The notes beneath the pieces were generated by a model that worked only from the letters and a program-made list of their open reading frames with translations, had not been told where the DNA came from and did not search any database. Positions 9,081 through 19,164 of a stretch of 43,395 nucleotides of DNA are shown piece after piece (the stretch's first letter is position 1; every line of letters starts with the position of its first letter). The stretch covers positions 1-43,395 of the forward strand of contig JBFYWB010000037.1 in the NCBI GenBank assembly GCA_041299015.1, given 5' to 3'. Made by a program: the position numbers and the translations under genes. This stretch comes from JARFQH01 sp041299015 (GTDB taxonomy: Bacteria > Desulfobacterota > Desulfobacteria > Desulfobacterales > SG8-13).

Positions 9081-10295
9081 ATGCCCAGTGAGATCATCAA
9101 GAAGACCGAAGCGTTCATGGCGGCGACCTACAAAAGGTTGCCGGTCGTGTTGACCAGAGGTGAGGGCTGTACGCTCTGGGACGAATCCGGCAGGGCCTAT
9201 CTCGACTTTGTGGCCGGCATTGCGGTCTGCAACCTGGGGCACGCCCACCCGGCCGTCACCAGTGCCGTGGCCGAACAGGCGGCTCGGTTGGTTCACGTTT
9301 CCAACCTTTTTTACACCGAACCCCAAGCCGAGGTGGCCGCCCTGCTGGTGGAAAACAGTTTCGCCGACCGGGTCTTTTTCTGTAACAGCGGGGCCGAAGC
9401 CAATGAAGCGGCCATTAAGCTGGCCCGCAAATACTTCAACGAAAAGGGCGATTCCGACCGCTTCCGGATCATTGCCATGGAGAAATCGTTTCACGGGCGC
9501 ACCATGGCGACCCTTTCGGCGACCGGCCAGGAGAAGATCCGCAAGGGCTTCGCGCCGGTGCTCGGCGGTTTTGATTTCGTGCCTTTCAACGATATCACGG
9601 GTCTTAGGGCCAAACTCGACCACAGAACCGCCGCCGTGCTAGTAGAGCCGATCCAGGGAGAGGGCGGCGTGCGCTGCCCGAGCCCCGGCTATCTCGAGGC
9701 CGTACGGGCGCTGTGCGACGAAACCGGCGCGCTGTTGATCTTCGATGAAATCCAGACCGGGATCGGCCGGACCGGCAGACTGTTTGCCTACCAACACTTC
9801 GGTATCGAGCCGGACATCATGACCCTGGCCAAAGCCCTGGCCAACGGACTGCCCATGGGCGCGATGCTGGCCCGTGAAGAGATCGCCGAGGCCTTTGGGC
9901 CGGGCTCCCACGCCACGACCTTCGGCGGGACGCCCCTTGTGGCGGCGGCATCACGCGCCGTCCTGCGCCTGATGCTGGAAAACGACATTCCGCAGGCCTG
10001 CCGCAAAACCGGCGCTTATTTTTTCGATGCGCTGCTGCGGCTCAAGGAGCGGCACCCTATTATCGAAGAGGTCCGCGGAATGGGCCTGCTGCTGGGGTTG
10101 AAGCTTGCCGTCGACGCCGAACCGGTCGTTCTGGCATGCCTGGAAAAAGGTTTTCTGATCAATTGGATCCAGGGCGACATCTTGCGCTTCGTGCCGCCGC
10201 TGATCGTCACGCCGCAGGCGATCGATCGCCTGATCGGCTGCCTGGATGAGGTGTTGGCCGGCCTGACGCGCGCTGGAAAGGCCATGGCGGGATGA
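9081..10295 (+). CDS. argD: Acetylornithine aminotransferase
   Basis: 404-residue class III PLP aminotransferase converting N-acetylglutamate semialdehyde to N-acetylornithine, possibly also N-succinyl-LL-DAP in lysine synthesis. Visible signatures are 'SGAEANEAAIKLARKY' (103-118), 'EKSFHGRT' (134-141), 'VEPIQGEGG' (188-196), 'FDEIQTGIGRTG' (221-232) and the Schiff-base Lys at K251 in 'TLAKALANGLPMG'. It lies 87 bases after argB. argG follows with only 31 bases between, so no ornithine carbamoyltransferase gene is present here, although argF often sits at this point. Confidence 0.95.
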   Translation: MPSEIIKKTEAFMAATYKRLPVVLTRGEGCTLWDESGRAYLDFVAGIAVCNLGHAHPAVTSAVAEQAARLVHVSNLFYTEPQAEVAALLVENSFADRVFFCNSGAEANEAAIKLARKYFNEKGDSDRFRIIAMEKSFHGRTMATLSATGQEKIRKGFAPVLGGFDFVPFNDITGLRAKLDHRTAAVLVEPIQGEGGVRCPSPGYLEAVRALCDETGALLIFDEIQTGIGRTGRLFAYQHFGIEPDIMTLAKALANGLPMGAMLAREEIAEAFGPGSHATTFGGTPLVAAASRAVLRLMLENDIPQACRKTGAYFFDALLRLKERHPIIEEVRGMGLLLGLKLAVDAEPVVLACLEKGFLINWIQGDILRFVPPLIVTPQAIDRLIGCLDEVLAGLTRAGKAMAG

Positions 10296-10326
10296 CAGCA
10301 CCGTATCAATCGAAAGGAGAAACAAG

Positions 10327-11541
<1,215 letters not shown>

Positions 11542-11601
11542 AGTCTTACCGCACTTAAAATTTTTTACTGTTTATAGTTATTATAAATTATAGGTTTAGC
11601 A

Positions 11602-12981
<1,380 letters not shown>

Positions 12982-13115
12982 CACGATCGTCGATGGGGGC
13001 TGTTGGGCAAGACGACCGGCTCTGGTCGGTTTTACGCAGCGCCGGGTTTTTGATGCTCCTGATCAGTTCGAGGCCGACAACCAGGCCGGCATCGGGATAA
13101 CCCAGGTAAAGAGAG

Positions 13116-13574
13116 ATGCGCGGGAAACGGTTTTTCGGGCTGCGGATGTTTATCCTGTCGGTTCTCATCGTCGGATTTCCGACCGGTTGCGGGAAGAAAG
13201 GTCCACCGGTGCCGCCGCGCCGCTACAGGCCGCCGGCCGTGATGGACCTGAGCCACCAGGTGAAAGACCAAACGCTCACCTTGTCGTGGTCGATCCCCGA
13301 TACCGGGGGCGGTGATGCGGCCGCCCCTATCGGCTGCATCGTCTACGAGGCCAAACAGCCGACGGCCGACACGGATTGCCCCGACTGCGCGGCGTCCTTT
13401 GCGCCGGTAGCGGACCTTGCGATTCGACAACACCCCGCCGCGACAACCGCGGAGCGCACCATGACCTACAGCGCTGTTGCGGCGCAGGGATTCATCTACA
13501 CCTATAAAGTCGCCTGTTACGCTAGTGACGGCGGGTTGGGAGCCGATTCAAACGTCGTCACCTTCGAGTATTAA
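13116..13574 (+). CDS. LptM-like lipoprotein with fibronectin III-like region
   Basis: 152 residues. A lipoprotein signal peptide ends at the lipobox FPTG-C with Cys25, directly followed by 'GKKGPPVPP'. That is the short motif of LptM/YifL-type lipoproteins, which are commonly encoded beside lysA. LptM is known in E. coli as a cofactor of the LPS translocon LptD. Unlike the very short enteric LptM, this protein continues with about 110 residues that look like one fibronectin type III-like beta-sandwich ('PPAVMDLSHQVKDQTLTLSWSIP'). Four further cysteines, including C-x2-C, are present. Outer-membrane location is inferred; lysA follows in 31 bases. Confidence 0.85.
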   Translation: MRGKRFFGLRMFILSVLIVGFPTGCGKKGPPVPPRRYRPPAVMDLSHQVKDQTLTLSWSIPDTGGGDAAAPIGCIVYEAKQPTADTDCPDCAASFAPVADLAIRQHPAATTAERTMTYSAVAAQGFIYTYKVACYASDGGLGADSNVVTFEY

Positions 13575-13605
13575 CGTTTCACCCGATGCTTCAGTTGAGG
13601 ACACG

Positions 13606-14865
13606 ATGCACCACTTTCAGTATCGCCACGACGAACTTTTTTGCGAGGATGTTCCGGTTAGAGAAATTGCCGAAACGGTCGGCACTCCTTTTTACCTTTA
13701 CAGCTGTGCCACTCTCGAACGTCATTTCAAAGCCTTCGACGGCGCCTTTGCGAACGCGGACCGGCTGGTGTGTTTTTCGGCCAAAGCCAATGCCAGTCTG
13801 GCGATTTTGAAACTGTTGAGCCGACTGGGCAGCGGGCTCGACATCGTCTCCGGCGGTGAACTGTTCCGCGGCTTGAGGGCCGGTATCGCCCCTGACAAGA
13901 TCGTTTACTCGGGAGTCGGCAAAAAGCCCGAGGAAATCGATTTCGCTCTGCGGAGCGGCATCCTGATGTTCAATATCGAATCGCTCGACGAACTGGAACT
14001 GATCAACCGCCGGGCGGGCGAATTCGGGAAAAAGGCGCCGATTGCCATCCGCGTCAACCCGGATGTCGATGCCAAGACCCACCCCTATATATCGACCGGC
14101 TTGAAAAAAAACAAGTTCGGGATCGACGTCGTCACGGCTCTTGAGGCCTACAAGGCGGCCCGAACACTTGAAAATGTCGCGGTCGTCGGCATCGACTGCC
14201 ACATCGGATCACAGATTACCGACCTGCGGCCGTTCACCGATGCGCTCGAAAGCCTCAAGGACCTGATCGAGGAATTGACGCGTTTGGGCATCGACATCCG
14301 TTACCTGGACATGGGCGGCGGGTTGGGCATCACCTACGACAAGGAAATCCCGCCGGCGCCCGACGAATACGCCCGGGCGATCGTCTCGGCCTTGAGGGGA
14401 CTGCCGGTCAAGCTGATTCTGGAGCCGGGCAGGGTGATCGTCGGCAACGCCGGCATTCTCGTCACTCGGTTGCTTTACCGTAAAATGGGCATCGAGAAAA
14501 ACTTTTTGGTCGTCGATGCCGGGATGAACGACCTGATGCGGCCGACGCTCTACCAAGCCTTTCACGCGATTCAGCCCGTGGTGTATAACACCGCTCAGAA
14601 GTTGACGGCGGACGTGGTCGGCCCGATCTGCGAAACCGGCGATTTCTTTGCTCGGGATCGTGAAATCGCCGATGTCCGCAACGGTGATCTGTTGGCGGTC
14701 ATGAGCGCGGGGGCTTACGGGTTCAGCATGTCTTCCACCTACTGCTCCCGTCCCCGGGTGGCCGAAGTGATGGTCAACGCAGACCGTTTTTACGTCATCA
14801 GGGCACGGCAGGGCTACGAAGATCTGGTGGTCGGAGAAAACCTGCCGCCATTTTTGAAGGGGTGA
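13606..14865 (+). CDS. lysA: Diaminopimelate decarboxylase
   Basis: 419-residue fold-III PLP enzyme converting meso-diaminopimelate to L-lysine. PLP Lys60 is in 'CFSAKAN'. 'SGLDIVSGGEL' (77-86), 'HIGSQI', 'DMGGGLGI', 'EPGR' and the substrate-binding 'CETGDFFARDRE' Cys motif are all present. The start ATG 13606 yields the normal N-terminus 'MHHFQYRHDELFCE'; a longer in-frame start at 13477 overlaps the lipoprotein gene and is not needed. The pairing with LptM-like upstream and dapF downstream is a common bacterial arrangement. Confidence 0.96.
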   Translation: MHHFQYRHDELFCEDVPVREIAETVGTPFYLYSCATLERHFKAFDGAFANADRLVCFSAKANASLAILKLLSRLGSGLDIVSGGELFRGLRAGIAPDKIVYSGVGKKPEEIDFALRSGILMFNIESLDELELINRRAGEFGKKAPIAIRVNPDVDAKTHPYISTGLKKNKFGIDVVTALEAYKAARTLENVAVVGIDCHIGSQITDLRPFTDALESLKDLIEELTRLGIDIRYLDMGGGLGITYDKEIPPAPDEYARAIVSALRGLPVKLILEPGRVIVGNAGILVTRLLYRKMGIEKNFLVVDAGMNDLMRPTLYQAFHAIQPVVYNTAQKLTADVVGPICETGDFFARDREIADVRNGDLLAVMSAGAYGFSMSSTYCSRPRVAEVMVNADRFYVIRARQGYEDLVVGENLPPFLKG

Positions 14866-14874
14866 TCGCCGCAC

Positions 14875-14911
14875 GCTGTCGGGTCCCGCCGTGGCCGGAC
14901 CCGACGGCATT
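14875..14911 (+). terminator. Strong hairpin between lysA and dapF, possible weak terminator
   Basis: Perfect 9-base inverted repeat GTCGGGTCC (14878-14886) / GGACCCGAC (14897-14905) with a 10-base loop, extendable outward with one mismatch, then a short ATTTT run. It may be an attenuating terminator or a processing/stability hairpin between lysA and dapF. The T run is too short to be sure. Confidence 0.45.
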
Positions 14912-14938
14912 TTGATACGTCAAGAAAGAATAGAAGCC

Positions 14939-15784
14939 ATGCAAGCTAACGCATCTAAAACAAAAAGAATTCCCTTCTTTAAAATGAGCGGCAGCGGCAA
15001 TGATTTTATCTTGATCGACAACCGCCGGCAGGTTGTCGAGGCCGCACAGTTGGGCCGTTTCGTCGTCAATGTCTGCCGGCGAAAACTTTCCGCGGGCGCC
15101 GACGGCCTGATTCTGATCGAATCGTCTGCAGTAGCGGACTTCAAGTGGCACTTTTACAATTCGGATGCCAGCCGGGCCGAAATGTGCGGCAACGGTGCCC
15201 GCTGTGCCGCCCGCTATGCCCTTGTCAACGGTATTGCCGGACCCGAGCTCACCTTCGAAACCGATGTCGGGATCGTTGCGGCCGCAGTCGGCGATGATAC
15301 CGTCAAGGTGAAGATGGTCGATCCGTCCGAAATGCCGTCGGACCTGGTGCTCGAGCTGGCCGCCGGCAGCCGCGCGATGGCGGCCGTGAACACCGGGGTT
15401 CCGCATGTCGTTCTTGAAGTGCCGGACCTTGAAACCGTCGATGTTTGCGGTATCGGTCGCGAAATCCGGCATCACCAGCGTTTTGCTCCAGCCGGCACCA
15501 ACGTCAATTTCATCAGCTCCCTGACAGACGACACGATTGCGATTCGGACCTATGAGCGTGGCGTGGAGAACGAGACCCTCGCGTGCGGAACCGGCTCGAT
15601 CGCCGCGGCTTTGGTAACGGCCGCTCATCGCCGCACAGCTTCACCGATTCATGTCAAAACCCGCGGCGGGACCTTGCTGACGATCCATTTTGCCTTGCGC
15701 GGCGACGGCTTCCGGGATATCTATCTCGAAGGAGACGCCCGCATCATCTACAGCGGCGAATTGTGGCCCGAAGCCTGGGCGTGA
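14939..15784 (+). CDS. dapF: Diaminopimelate epimerase
   Basis: 281 residues; PLP-independent racemase interconverting LL- and meso-diaminopimelate for lysine and peptidoglycan. The N-terminal signature 'FFKMSGSGNDFILID' (13-27) and both catalytic cysteines are visible: C83 in 'EMCGNGARC' and C216 in 'LACGTGS'. The start ATG 14939 was chosen; an in-frame GTG at 14891 lies inside the hairpin and is unlikely. dapA and dapB do not follow; folK does. Confidence 0.95.
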   Translation: MQANASKTKRIPFFKMSGSGNDFILIDNRRQVVEAAQLGRFVVNVCRRKLSAGADGLILIESSAVADFKWHFYNSDASRAEMCGNGARCAARYALVNGIAGPELTFETDVGIVAAAVGDDTVKVKMVDPSEMPSDLVLELAAGSRAMAAVNTGVPHVVLEVPDLETVDVCGIGREIRHHQRFAPAGTNVNFISSLTDDTIAIRTYERGVENETLACGTGSIAAALVTAAHRRTASPIHVKTRGGTLLTIHFALRGDGFRDIYLEGDARIIYSGELWPEAWA

Positions 15785-15836
15785 GGGATTAGACCCAAAC
15801 GGCCTTCAAACGGGTTCAGAGCAACGGGCGGATGAC

Positions 15837-16364
15837 ATGCAGGACATGCCCCAAATGGCCATCATTTCCATCGGATCCAACTTGGGGGACAAGCTTGACA
15901 ACTGCCGGCGGGCAATCGACGCCCTGAACGCGCCGTCACAAACGGTGGTGACGGCCTGCTCCTGGTTTTACAAAACCGAGCCGGTCGACTATCTGGATCA
16001 GGACTGGTTCGTGAACGCAGCCGTCAGAATCACCACCCACCGCGATGCTCACGCCTTGCTAAGCGTTCTCAAGGCGATTCAGCGGCAGGCCGGCCGCCGC
16101 GACGGCCCGGTTCGCTTCGGTCCCCGCATCATCGATTTGGACATTATTTTCTACGGGGAGACCGTGATGGCGACTCCGGAGCTTGTGATACCCCACCCGC
16201 GCATGCACAAAAGACGCTTTGTCTTGCAACCGATTTGTGATATAGATCCCGCAATCGTTCATCCGGTTCTTAAAGAAAATGTCCGAACGCTCTTGGACCG
16301 GCTGGTCGACGACACTCAGGGAGTGGAACCGATATGTTCCGGTTGCTGGTCATTGGCGCGCTAA
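15837..16364 (+). CDS. folK: 2-amino-4-hydroxy-6-hydroxymethyldihydropteridine pyrophosphokinase (HPPK)
   Basis: About 175 residues; transfers pyrophosphate from ATP to the pterin in folate synthesis. 'SIGSNLGDK' (11-19) and the HPPK signature 'RFGPRIIDLDIIFYG' (93-107) are intact, as is 'HPRMHKRRFVL'. ATG 15837 is preferred, with 15846 and 15855 as close alternatives. Its last 31 bases overlap the following gene in another frame. Confidence 0.93.
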   Translation: MQDMPQMAIISIGSNLGDKLDNCRRAIDALNAPSQTVVTACSWFYKTEPVDYLDQDWFVNAAVRITTHRDAHALLSVLKAIQRQAGRRDGPVRFGPRIIDLDIIFYGETVMATPELVIPHPRMHKRRFVLQPICDIDPAIVHPVLKENVRTLLDRLVDDTQGVEPICSGCWSLAR

Positions 16365-16648
16365 TCTATCTTTTCTACCGGCTCTTCTCCCGGTGGAGGC
16401 TGGGCCGCTCGCCCTCATCCGCTGGATCGGTGGATCACAGAGACGCGGGTGCCATCGACGACATTATGGTGAAAGACCCGCAGTGCGAGGTCTATTTTCC
16501 GAAAAGAAAAGCCGTTCAGGCCCGGATTGACGGACGAAACCTCTTTTTTTGCAGCACCGCGTGCCGCGATAAATTCCTGGAGAATCAACCGCACGAGGAA
16601 AACGGATCACCGCAGGCCAAATCAGAACGGGAAGGATCTGAGTCATGA
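16334..16648 (+). CDS. Small membrane-anchored protein with YHS/TRASH-like cysteine motif
   Basis: 104 residues: one N-terminal membrane segment (about 2-17), a basic linker, then a compact module 'MVKDPQCEVYFPKRKA...LFFCSTACRDKFLEN' (about 42-85). The D-P-x-C and F-C-S-x2-C-x3-F spacing is that of YHS/TRASH-type metal-binding domains. Metal binding is inferred and the function is unknown. It starts 31 bases inside folK and its stop overlaps the aldolase start (ATGA), which suggests tight translational coupling in one operon. Confidence 0.8.
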   Translation: MFRLLVIGALIYLFYRLFSRWRLGRSPSSAGSVDHRDAGAIDDIMVKDPQCEVYFPKRKAVQARIDGRNLFFCSTACRDKFLENQPHEENGSPQAKSEREGSES

Positions 16649-17289
16649 AATTTTTTATCGATACGGCTAACATCAAGGAGATAAAAGAGGCCGGCAGCAT
16701 GGGAATGGTCGATGGCGTCACGACCAACCCGTCGCTGGTTGCCAAAGAAGGGCGGGAGTTCGAGGGGTTGATCAAGGAGATCTGTGAGATCGTCGCGGGA
16801 CCCGTCAACGCCGAGGTGATCAGCACGGAAACCAAGGGGATGCTCGCCGAAGCCCGTAAACTGGTCAAGATTCACAAGAATATCGTGGTCAAGATCCCGA
16901 TGACCGTAGACGGCCTCAAGGCCGTAAGGCAGCTGAAGGAAGAGGGCATTCAAACCAATGTCACCCTGGTGTTCTCCCCCATTCAGGCGTTGATGGCCGC
17001 CAAGGCCGGAGCGGCATACGTGAGCCCGTTCGTGGGCCGGCTGGATGATGTCGCACACGACGGCCTGCTTCTCGTGGAGCAGATCGACGAAATCTACCAT
17101 AATTACGCCTTCGAGACCGAAATCATCGTGGCCAGCGTTCGCCATCCCTTGCATGTGCTCGAAGCGGCCCTGATCGGCGCCGACATCGCCACGATTCCGT
17201 TCGATGTGCTCAGCAAACTGGCCGCGCATCCGCTGACCGACAAAGGGTTAAAGGCCTTTCTGGATGATTGGAAAAAGGCTAAAAAGTAG
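16645..17289 (+). CDS. fsa: Fructose-6-phosphate aldolase / small transaldolase-like protein
   Basis: 214-residue short transaldolase-family (TalC/FSA) protein. The N-terminus 'MKFFIDTANIKEIKE', 'GVTTNPSLVAKEG' (24-36), the Schiff-base Lys83 in 'IVVKIPMT', and 'SPFVGRLDD' are all present, and the length suits this subfamily rather than full-size transaldolase. Both transaldolase and F6P aldolase activities occur in the subfamily; sequence alone does not choose. It is coupled to the upstream membrane-protein gene by an ATGA overlap. Confidence 0.92.
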   Translation: MKFFIDTANIKEIKEAGSMGMVDGVTTNPSLVAKEGREFEGLIKEICEIVAGPVNAEVISTETKGMLAEARKLVKIHKNIVVKIPMTVDGLKAVRQLKEEGIQTNVTLVFSPIQALMAAKAGAAYVSPFVGRLDDVAHDGLLLVEQIDEIYHNYAFETEIIVASVRHPLHVLEAALIGADIATIPFDVLSKLAAHPLTDKGLKAFLDDWKKAKK

Positions 17290-17317
17290 AGTGCAAGTTG
17301 CCGCCAGGCTTCGCCCC

Positions 17318-17884
17318 ATGAAAACGGATGATCGTATCAAAAGCTTTTTGAGTCATCCCAACACCCTGACGCTGTTCCGCATCGTCGCCGTGCCGATCGT
17401 CGTGATCCTGATGATCTACCCCAACCGGGTTTTTACCGCCATGGCGGCGCTTCTTTTCAGCGCAGGCGCCATCACCGACTACTTGGACGGCTACCTCGCC
17501 CGGCGGCGTGGTCTCGAGACCACGTTGGGCAAGGTGATGGATCCAGTGGCGGACAAACTTCTGGTGTCCTCGGCCTTTATCATGATTGCCTCCCACAACT
17601 GGATACCGGCGTGGATGGTGTGTATCATCATCGGGCGAGAGTTGGCGGTGAGCGGGCTGCGAAACCTGATCGCCGGCGAAGGCGAGGATCTTTCGGCTTC
17701 TTGGTTGGGAAAATACAAGACCGGCTTCCAGATCGCCGCCATCATCCCGCTGCTGTTTCACTACCCTTATTTCGGCATCAACCTTCACGGAATCGGATAC
17801 TTTTTTCTGATCGGCGCGCTTGTCTTCACGGTCTGGTCAGGGGCCGACTATTTTATCCGCTTCCGAAAACTACTCGAAATGTGA
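17318..17884 (+). CDS. pgsA: CDP-diacylglycerol-glycerol-3-phosphate 3-phosphatidyltransferase
   Basis: 188-residue integral membrane enzyme committing CDP-DAG to phosphatidylglycerol. The CDP-alcohol phosphotransferase motif D-x2-D-G-x2-A-R-x8-G-x3-D-x3-D is complete from D54 to D79, and the sequence starts 'HPNTLTLFRIVAVPIV', as PgsA does. About four to five hydrophobic helices are present. ATG 17318 is chosen; in-frame ATG 17264 would overlap the aldolase gene and add a non-conserved basic leader. Confidence 0.93.
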   Translation: MKTDDRIKSFLSHPNTLTLFRIVAVPIVVILMIYPNRVFTAMAALLFSAGAITDYLDGYLARRRGLETTLGKVMDPVADKLLVSSAFIMIASHNWIPAWMVCIIIGRELAVSGLRNLIAGEGEDLSASWLGKYKTGFQIAAIIPLLFHYPYFGINLHGIGYFFLIGALVFTVWSGADYFIRFRKLLEM

Positions 17885-17895
17885 GTTTTTTTTGG

Positions 17896-17924
17896 TTGAC
17901 AAAGAATTTATTTACCGTTAGAAA
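17896..17924 (+). promoter_or_regulatory. Promoter of the tRNA-Gly/tRNA-Cys pair
   Basis: Perfect -35 TTGACA at 17896-17901, a 17-base spacer and TAGAAA at 17919-17924. Transcription would start near 17931, just before the tRNA-Gly 5' end at 17940. Confidence 0.7.
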
Positions 17925-17939
17925 ATAGCCCCACATTGA

Positions 17940-18014
17940 GCGGGAATAACTCAGTGGTAGAGTGCGACCTTGCCAAGGTCGAAGTCGCGGGTTCAAATCC
18001 CGTTTCCCGCTCCA
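17940..18014 (+). tRNA. tRNA-Gly (anticodon GCC)
   Basis: Cloverleaf with acceptor GCGGGAA (17940-17946) pairing with TTCCCGC (18004-18010), an anticodon loop CTTGCCAAG giving GCC, a T-arm GGGTTCAAATCCC, discriminator T and an encoded CCA. It is the first of a tandem pair. Confidence 0.97.
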
Positions 18015-18022
18015 TTTTTTTA

Positions 18023-18097
<75 letters not shown>

Positions 18098-18485
18098 GCA
18101 TCGAATGACTATCCGCTGGCATGATCCTCGGGATAGCCTTGGCGCTGCTCCGGCTACCCTGCCGCCGTTCACGGTCTACCATATCGGTTTTTCCGCGATC
18201 GACCGGCGGATCGGCATCAAGAAATGTACAGCTTCTCTTAACCCCAGCGGCAGCCTTCCGACGGTACTGTCCTCCGGATCCGCCCCGACCCCATCGGGTG
18301 AAAGGGCGCAGCGACACTGCGGTCAATCACCCAGCCGGCTTAATTTTCCCCACCGCACTATCGGCGCAAGTATTATATAACGATTTAGATTTATAGCAGA
18401 TAATTAGGTTTTCGGTGACTGGTATGTCTTTTGAATTGTCAGTCTGACTCTGGCGTTGATTATTCTCGTATTCGAGGAGGAAGAG
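18098..18485. other. 388-base intergenic stretch after tRNA-Cys
   Basis: No convincing gene on either strand; the open frames here are translated tRNA antisense or lack ribosome sites. The first 250 bases are GC-rich. The last 130 are AT-rich and contain an 11-base palindrome at 18438-18448 (GTCAG-T-CTGAC) and a GAGGAGGAAGAG ribosome site, so the right end is probably the control region of the small gene at 18486. No duplicate of the tRNA-Cys 3' end was seen that would mark an integrated element. Confidence 0.5.
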
Positions 18486-18680
18486 ATGAGCAGACATCAA
18501 AAGGCCGGCGTGCACCGCAGGCGACCATCTCGCCCGGTCGTCATCATCAAGACAACCCTTTATGAACTGATCGCAACGGTCATCGATACCGTCGGACCGG
18601 ATGAAAAACAATCGGTCACACCGGTGATGCTCGAATTGCTCGGCGCTTTCTGTCCCCACGTAAACGTGGTCGACGCCTGA
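18486..18680 (+). CDS. Small hypothetical protein (64 residues)
   Basis: Short open frame with a very strong ribosome site (GAGGAGGAAGAG directly before the ATG). The N-terminus is basic (RHQKAGVHRRRPSR), followed by a helix-like core 'VVIIKTTLYELIATVIDTVGPDE' and 'VTPVMLELLGAFCPHV'. No family is recognised. The strong ribosome site and the isolated AT-rich leader support it being real; there is no other functional clue. Confidence 0.55.
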   Translation: MSRHQKAGVHRRRPSRPVVIIKTTLYELIATVIDTVGPDEKQSVTPVMLELLGAFCPHVNVVDA

Positions 18681-18802
18681 TCCGTAAAACCTTCCGAAAA
18701 CCACCGCTCCTTGCCTGGTCGTTCGCCGGCACATGCTCCTGCGCACACGGTTTCGGCTCTATCGTCTTGCGGTAGAAGGGGGGGGTGGACGGCGCACCGG
18801 CT

Positions 18803-19024
18803 TTACGAATCAAGTTTCAGAAACTTTGCAATCTTCAGTTCCGCCAAGGGAGCGCTGGACCATTTGCTGACCCTGATCCATCCCCGTCGTCGTTCCGTTT
18901 TATTCCTTCTGTCATTTGCGCCTCTTCTTTCCAGACCTTTGAAAAAGAACCGTTGAATCTGGAGCTTCCGGCGCCTTTCGTGCCCAGAGCGTCTCTCCAG
19001 GAACGCCCGATCAGTGGTGATCAT
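18803..19024 (-). CDS. Small RR-repeat protein (73 residues)
   Basis: Read leftward from ATG at 19024, with AAAGGAGG seven bases before the start. The first 50 residues carry repeated acidic/Arg-Arg units: 'LERRSGHERRRK', 'LERRGANDRRNKTERRRG'. Short proteins with tandem (E/D)RR motifs are widespread in deltaproteobacteria, often without known function or fused to PilZ or response-regulator domains. The high charge suggests binding to nucleic acid or to an acidic partner, but that is only inference. Confidence 0.75.
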   Translation of the reverse strand: MITTDRAFLERRSGHERRRKLQIQRFFFKGLERRGANDRRNKTERRRGWIRVSKWSSAPLAELKIAKFLKLDS

Positions 19025-19068
19025 GTGAGGCCTCCTTTAACTGAAGGATCGAGAGATCCGCTTTTTTA

Positions 19069-19131
19069 AAGTCCACTTAATGGTTATATTTTAAGGGTTA
19101 ATGTAATGCTTTATTTAATTCAAGTCCACTT
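19069..19131. repeat. 10-base direct repeat AAGTCCACTT
   Basis: Two exact copies at 19069-19078 and 19122-19131, 53 bases apart start to start, in the AT-rich gap upstream of the RR-repeat gene (its start is at 19024 on the - strand). They may be binding sites for a regulator of that gene; chance cannot be excluded. Confidence 0.35.
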
Positions 19132-19164
19132 CGCCATTACTCACGCTACCCACGTGCAACGGGG

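Noticed and set aside
13575..13605. Lysine riboswitch upstream of lysA
   Set aside because: Only 31 bases separate the lipoprotein gene and lysA, too short for an L-box.
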